From Polaribacter sp. Hel_I_88 (GTDB lineage Bacteria > Bacteroidota > Bacteroidia > Flavobacteriales > Flavobacteriaceae): 64,000 bases of DNA. A program made the position numbers and the translations under genes. A model generated the notes under the pieces. That model searched no databases. It saw only the letters and a program-made list of their open reading frames with translations, and had not been told where the DNA came from. Location of the stretch: NCBI RefSeq assembly GCF_000687935.1, contig NZ_JHZZ01000001.1, positions 1,364,001 to 1,428,000 on the forward strand, given 5' to 3'. Below, in pieces: positions 61,733 through 64,000 of this stretch (position 1 is the first letter of the stretch; each line of letters starts with the position of its first letter).

Positions 61733-62728
61733 ATGGATAAACATCAAAAAATTGCCGTTTTTGGAGGTGGAAGTTGGGCAACTGCGATTGTTAAAATGCT
61801 AATTGAGAATTTAGAAACTGTAGGTTGGTATATGCGAAATGAGCAAACTATCGAGCATATTAAAGAGAATGATCACAATCCAAAATATTTACGATCTGCA
61901 GAATTAGAAGCAAATCGTTTAGATTTATCAAGTGATATAAATTACATGGTTGCTACTTACGATGTGTTAATATTTGCAATTCCATCTGCTTTTTTAACAA
62001 GCGAATTATCAAAATTAAAGGAATCATTAAAAAATAAAACCATTTTTTCTGCAATTAAAGGAATTGTGCCAGAAACAGGTTTAATTGTTGGTGAACATTT
62101 TAATCAAAAATACAACATTTCATTAGATAATATTGGAGTAATCACAGGACCTTGTCATGCAGAAGAGGTTGCTATGGAGCGTTTATCGTACTTAACAATT
62201 GCTTGTCAAGATGAAGCTATTGCCAAAAAAATGGCAGAAGCTTTGCAAAGTTGGTACATCAATATAAAAACCACAGATGATATTATTGGAACAGAATATG
62301 CAGCAGTTTTAAAGAATATTTATGCTGTTGCTGCTGGTATTGCTCATGGTTTGGGTTATGGAGATAATTTTCAATCGGTTTTAATGAGTAATGCAATTCG
62401 CGAAATGAAACGTTTCATTAAAAAAGTACATAAAATGAAACGAAACATTAACGATTCTGCATATTTGGGCGATTTACTGGTAACAGGATATTCCACATTT
62501 AGTAGAAACAGAATGTTTGGTAATATGATTGGAAAAGGGTACACTGTAAAATCTGCACAACATGAAATGAGTATGATTGCAGAAGGCTATTATGCTACCA
62601 AAAGTGCTTATAAAATTAAAGAAGAAAAAGGAGCAAAAACTCCAATTATTGATGCTGTTTACAATGTTTTATATGATGATAAAGATCCAAAAAAAGAATT
62701 TAAAAAATTGACGAACAAATTAGATTAG
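61733..62728 (+). CDS. gpsA: Glycerol-3-phosphate dehydrogenase [NAD(P)+]
   Basis: GpsA makes sn-glycerol 3-phosphate from dihydroxyacetone phosphate for phospholipid synthesis. The 331-residue protein has the NAD motif VFGGGSWATAI, FSAIKGIVPETG, GPCHAEEVA and the catalytic Lys region EYAAVLKNIYAVAAG with AHGLGYGDNFQ. Length and motifs fit. It is followed by 0.7 kb of repeat-rich non-coding DNA. Confidence 0.96.
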   Translation: MDKHQKIAVFGGGSWATAIVKMLIENLETVGWYMRNEQTIEHIKENDHNPKYLRSAELEANRLDLSSDINYMVATYDVLIFAIPSAFLTSELSKLKESLKNKTIFSAIKGIVPETGLIVGEHFNQKYNISLDNIGVITGPCHAEEVAMERLSYLTIACQDEAIAKKMAEALQSWYINIKTTDDIIGTEYAAVLKNIYAVAAGIAHGLGYGDNFQSVLMSNAIREMKRFIKKVHKMKRNINDSAYLGDLLVTGYSTFSRNRMFGNMIGKGYTVKSAQHEMSMIAEGYYATKSAYKIKEEKGAKTPIIDAVYNVLYDDKDPKKEFKKLTNKLD

Positions 62729-63385
62729 ACTTTATGGGTCTCAAACTTTATTTAAAACTATGTACTTTGGTGCATTTCGCTTTGGTTTCTAAAAATTTCA
62801 GCCACGAATTCACGAATTTCACTCAAATAAATTAGCTGAGCTTTCGCATTTCACGAAGCAGACTTTTAGTCTGCAAACCAAACCTATAGACTTGAACTCA
62901 ATACTGGTTTAGTTTTATAAATAATAAAATTTCGCATTAATTACTTCGCATTAAATTTAAAATAAAAATCAAAGTAATGAATTCACGAATTTTAATTATT
63001 GTCAAATATTTTTATTTTATTGGTATAAAAATCCAAAGGATTTTAAAATTTGTGTTAATATAATAGATAAGATTTGTTGTATTTTAATTTGTGAATTCGT
63101 GGCAAAAATTTGATACGTTTGTCAAATGTAAAAAGTTAAAAGAGTATGAATAAGAGAATTTTAAATATGCGAATTATTTGTTTTCAAATCGTATAAAAAA
63201 GATTTTAAGTACTTAAAAAAAAAATCAAAGGGATGAAATATGAATAGCAAAGTTTTAAAATATTAAATTAAGTCTTAAAGAGGGGAAATATAAGTAATTT
63301 CTTAACTAGTTTTTTTTTGCGAATCTCCGTGTAAATTTTTTTAACTGTTATTTTTTTAAAAGTTAGTTGATGAATATAAATTGTT
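62729..63385. other. Repeat-rich gene-free region
   Basis: No coding frame was found. Besides the element at 62801-63103, there is a small stem GCAGAC/GTCTGC near 62860, a tandem TTCGCATTAA pair (62931 and 62945), and long A/T tracts up to the promoter at 63386. Confidence 0.45.
62801..63103. repeat. 303-bp element with 18-bp terminal inverted repeats
   Basis: GCCACGAATTCACGAATT (62801-62818) and its near-complement AATTTGTGAATTCGTGGC (63086-63103) match in 17 of 18 positions. A third partial copy GAATTCACGAATT is at 62979-62991. There is no frame inside. The ends look like a miniature inverted-repeat element or a repeat family; related AATTCGTGG bases occur before serS (9794-9802). Confidence 0.6.
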
Positions 63386-63393
63386 TATTTTTG
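63386..63393 (+). promoter_or_regulatory. Promoter for the last gene
   Basis: TATTTTTG is an exact -7 box, with TTG 16 bp upstream (63367-63369) as a -33 candidate. Confidence 0.55.
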
Positions 63394-63423
63394 AACATTC
63401 AAAACTATTTTTAAACTTTATCA

Positions 63424-64000
63424 ATGAAAACCATACAAGAAGTTGTAGAAAGTACCATTAGAAAAACACCTTTTATAGAAGAAGCTTTGCATGAAAAACT
63501 GATTAACGTTTCTTCTTTAGCTCGAATTATTTTACCAGAAGTTTCTGCTAGTTTAAAGAAAGATGTAAAAGTTGGTGCTGTAATGATGGCTATTAACAGA
63601 CTTTCGCCAGCGAGCGAATTGCGCATCAGAAAAAACATAAAACGTTTAGCGTTAGATTTAGGAAATGTAATTGTACGTTCTGATTTGTGTGATTTTACGT
63701 TTAAAAATACAACGTCGTTATTAAAAGAAGTTGCCAAAATCTTAAATAAATCATCTGAAAGTCAAGATTATTTTTTAACGGTTTCTCAAGGAATTTTTGA
63801 AACAAACATTGTTACCAGTAAAAATTTAAGACCTTTTGTAGAAGAGATTTTCGAAAACGAAACACTAACACATAATATGTTAGATTTGGCTTCTATCACC
63901 ATAAAATTACCAAAAGAAAATTTAGAACAATCAGGTATTTATTACTTTATTTTAAAGCAATTAGCTTGGGCAGATATTTCTCTTCAAGAAATTATTTCGA
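63424..64000 (+). CDS. Conserved protein (aspartate-kinase-linked, ACT-like), cut by the window edge
   Basis: From ATG 63424 the frame is open for 192 codons to the window end. It begins MKTIQEVVESTIRKTPFIEE and continues SSLARIILPEVSASL, DVKVGAVMMAINRLSP, and later VTSKNLRPFVEEIFENETL and ITIKLPKENLEQSGIYYFIL. The pattern recalls Bacteroidota proteins with ACT-like regulatory folds annotated near aspartate kinases, but the match is from memory. Its C-terminus is missing. It lies behind a promoter and an AT-rich leader. Confidence 0.7.
   Translation, partial: MKTIQEVVESTIRKTPFIEEALHEKLINVSSLARIILPEVSASLKKDVKVGAVMMAINRLSPASELRIRKNIKRLALDLGNVIVRSDLCDFTFKNTTSLLKEVAKILNKSSESQDYFLTVSQGIFETNIVTSKNLRPFVEEIFENETLTHNMLDLASITIKLPKENLEQSGIYYFILKQLAWADISLQEIIS

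Noticed and set aside
1..64000. tRNA, rRNA, CRISPR arrays, prophage or insertion sequences
   Set aside because: No cloverleaf with a T-arm motif, no rRNA sequence, no regularly spaced repeats and no transposase or phage genes were seen.

Overview
The window looks like chromosomal DNA of a marine Flavobacteriaceae (Polaribacter/Tenacibaculum-like; genus is inference). The DNA is strongly A+T rich. Genes are rarely preceded by Shine-Dalgarno sequences, and many starts have the Bacteroidota -7 promoter box TAnnTTTG. The content is typical of the phylum: FecI/FecR/TonB receptor cassette, DUF4286, DUF4175, GIN-domain protein, Sec lipoproteins with a late Cys, and tatA-like genes standing alone. 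No rRNA, tRNA, CRISPR array, integrase or transposase was found.

Layout. 0-9.2 kb: an accessory locus with two secreted caspase-fold proteases, an outer-membrane-like protein and a convergent lipoprotein. All four carry Arg-Gly motifs that resemble the basic processing loop of one protease. 9.2-20.7 kb: housekeeping genes (recX, serS, TPR protein, DUF4286, rsmA-mgtE, a ParE-type toxin-antitoxin pair, SpoU methyltransferase, mutS). 20.7-23.6 kb: a pair of unusual lipoproteins flanked by imperfect palindromes and dispersed repeats. 23.8-31.3 kb: tatA-like gene, O-methyltransferase, an ECF sigma/zinc anti-sigma pair, a panB operon with VOC and dehydrogenase genes, DoxX, and a methyltransferase. 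31.3-46.8 kb: mnmG, ybeY, a giant DUF4175 protein, gltX, SPFH protein, a candidate sRNA, a second tatA, GIN protein, rnr and lipid kinase. Four parS-like palindromes lie between 31.3 and 36.1 kb.

47.1-47.86 kb is a gene-free, very A+T-rich stretch with nine TTATNNACA (DnaA-box-like) nonamers. Together with the parS-like sites it is a candidate replication origin. 47.9-55.8 kb: rpiB, an ElaA-like acetyltransferase, a remnant of a pseudouridine synthase gene, then an ECF sigma-FecR-TonB receptor operon and a divergent set of two lipoproteins and a porin. Three copies of one promoter-like motif with identical 19-bp geometry sit in front of fecR and in front of the divergent lipoprotein genes. 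They suggest one autoregulated regulon.

55.8-64 kb: pseudouridine synthase, aldose-epimerase-like protein, dinD divergent from recA, GNAT, PspC-like miniprotein, dut, esterase lipoprotein, gpsA, a repeat-rich intergenic region, and the start of a conserved gene running off the right edge.

The most interesting locus is the caspase region. A secreted metacaspase-like enzyme has a basic loop after its catalytic Cys, and the neighbouring envelope proteins carry near copies of that loop. This suggests a periplasmic protease/substrate system. The second caspase has its fold split by an insertion of about 330 residues.
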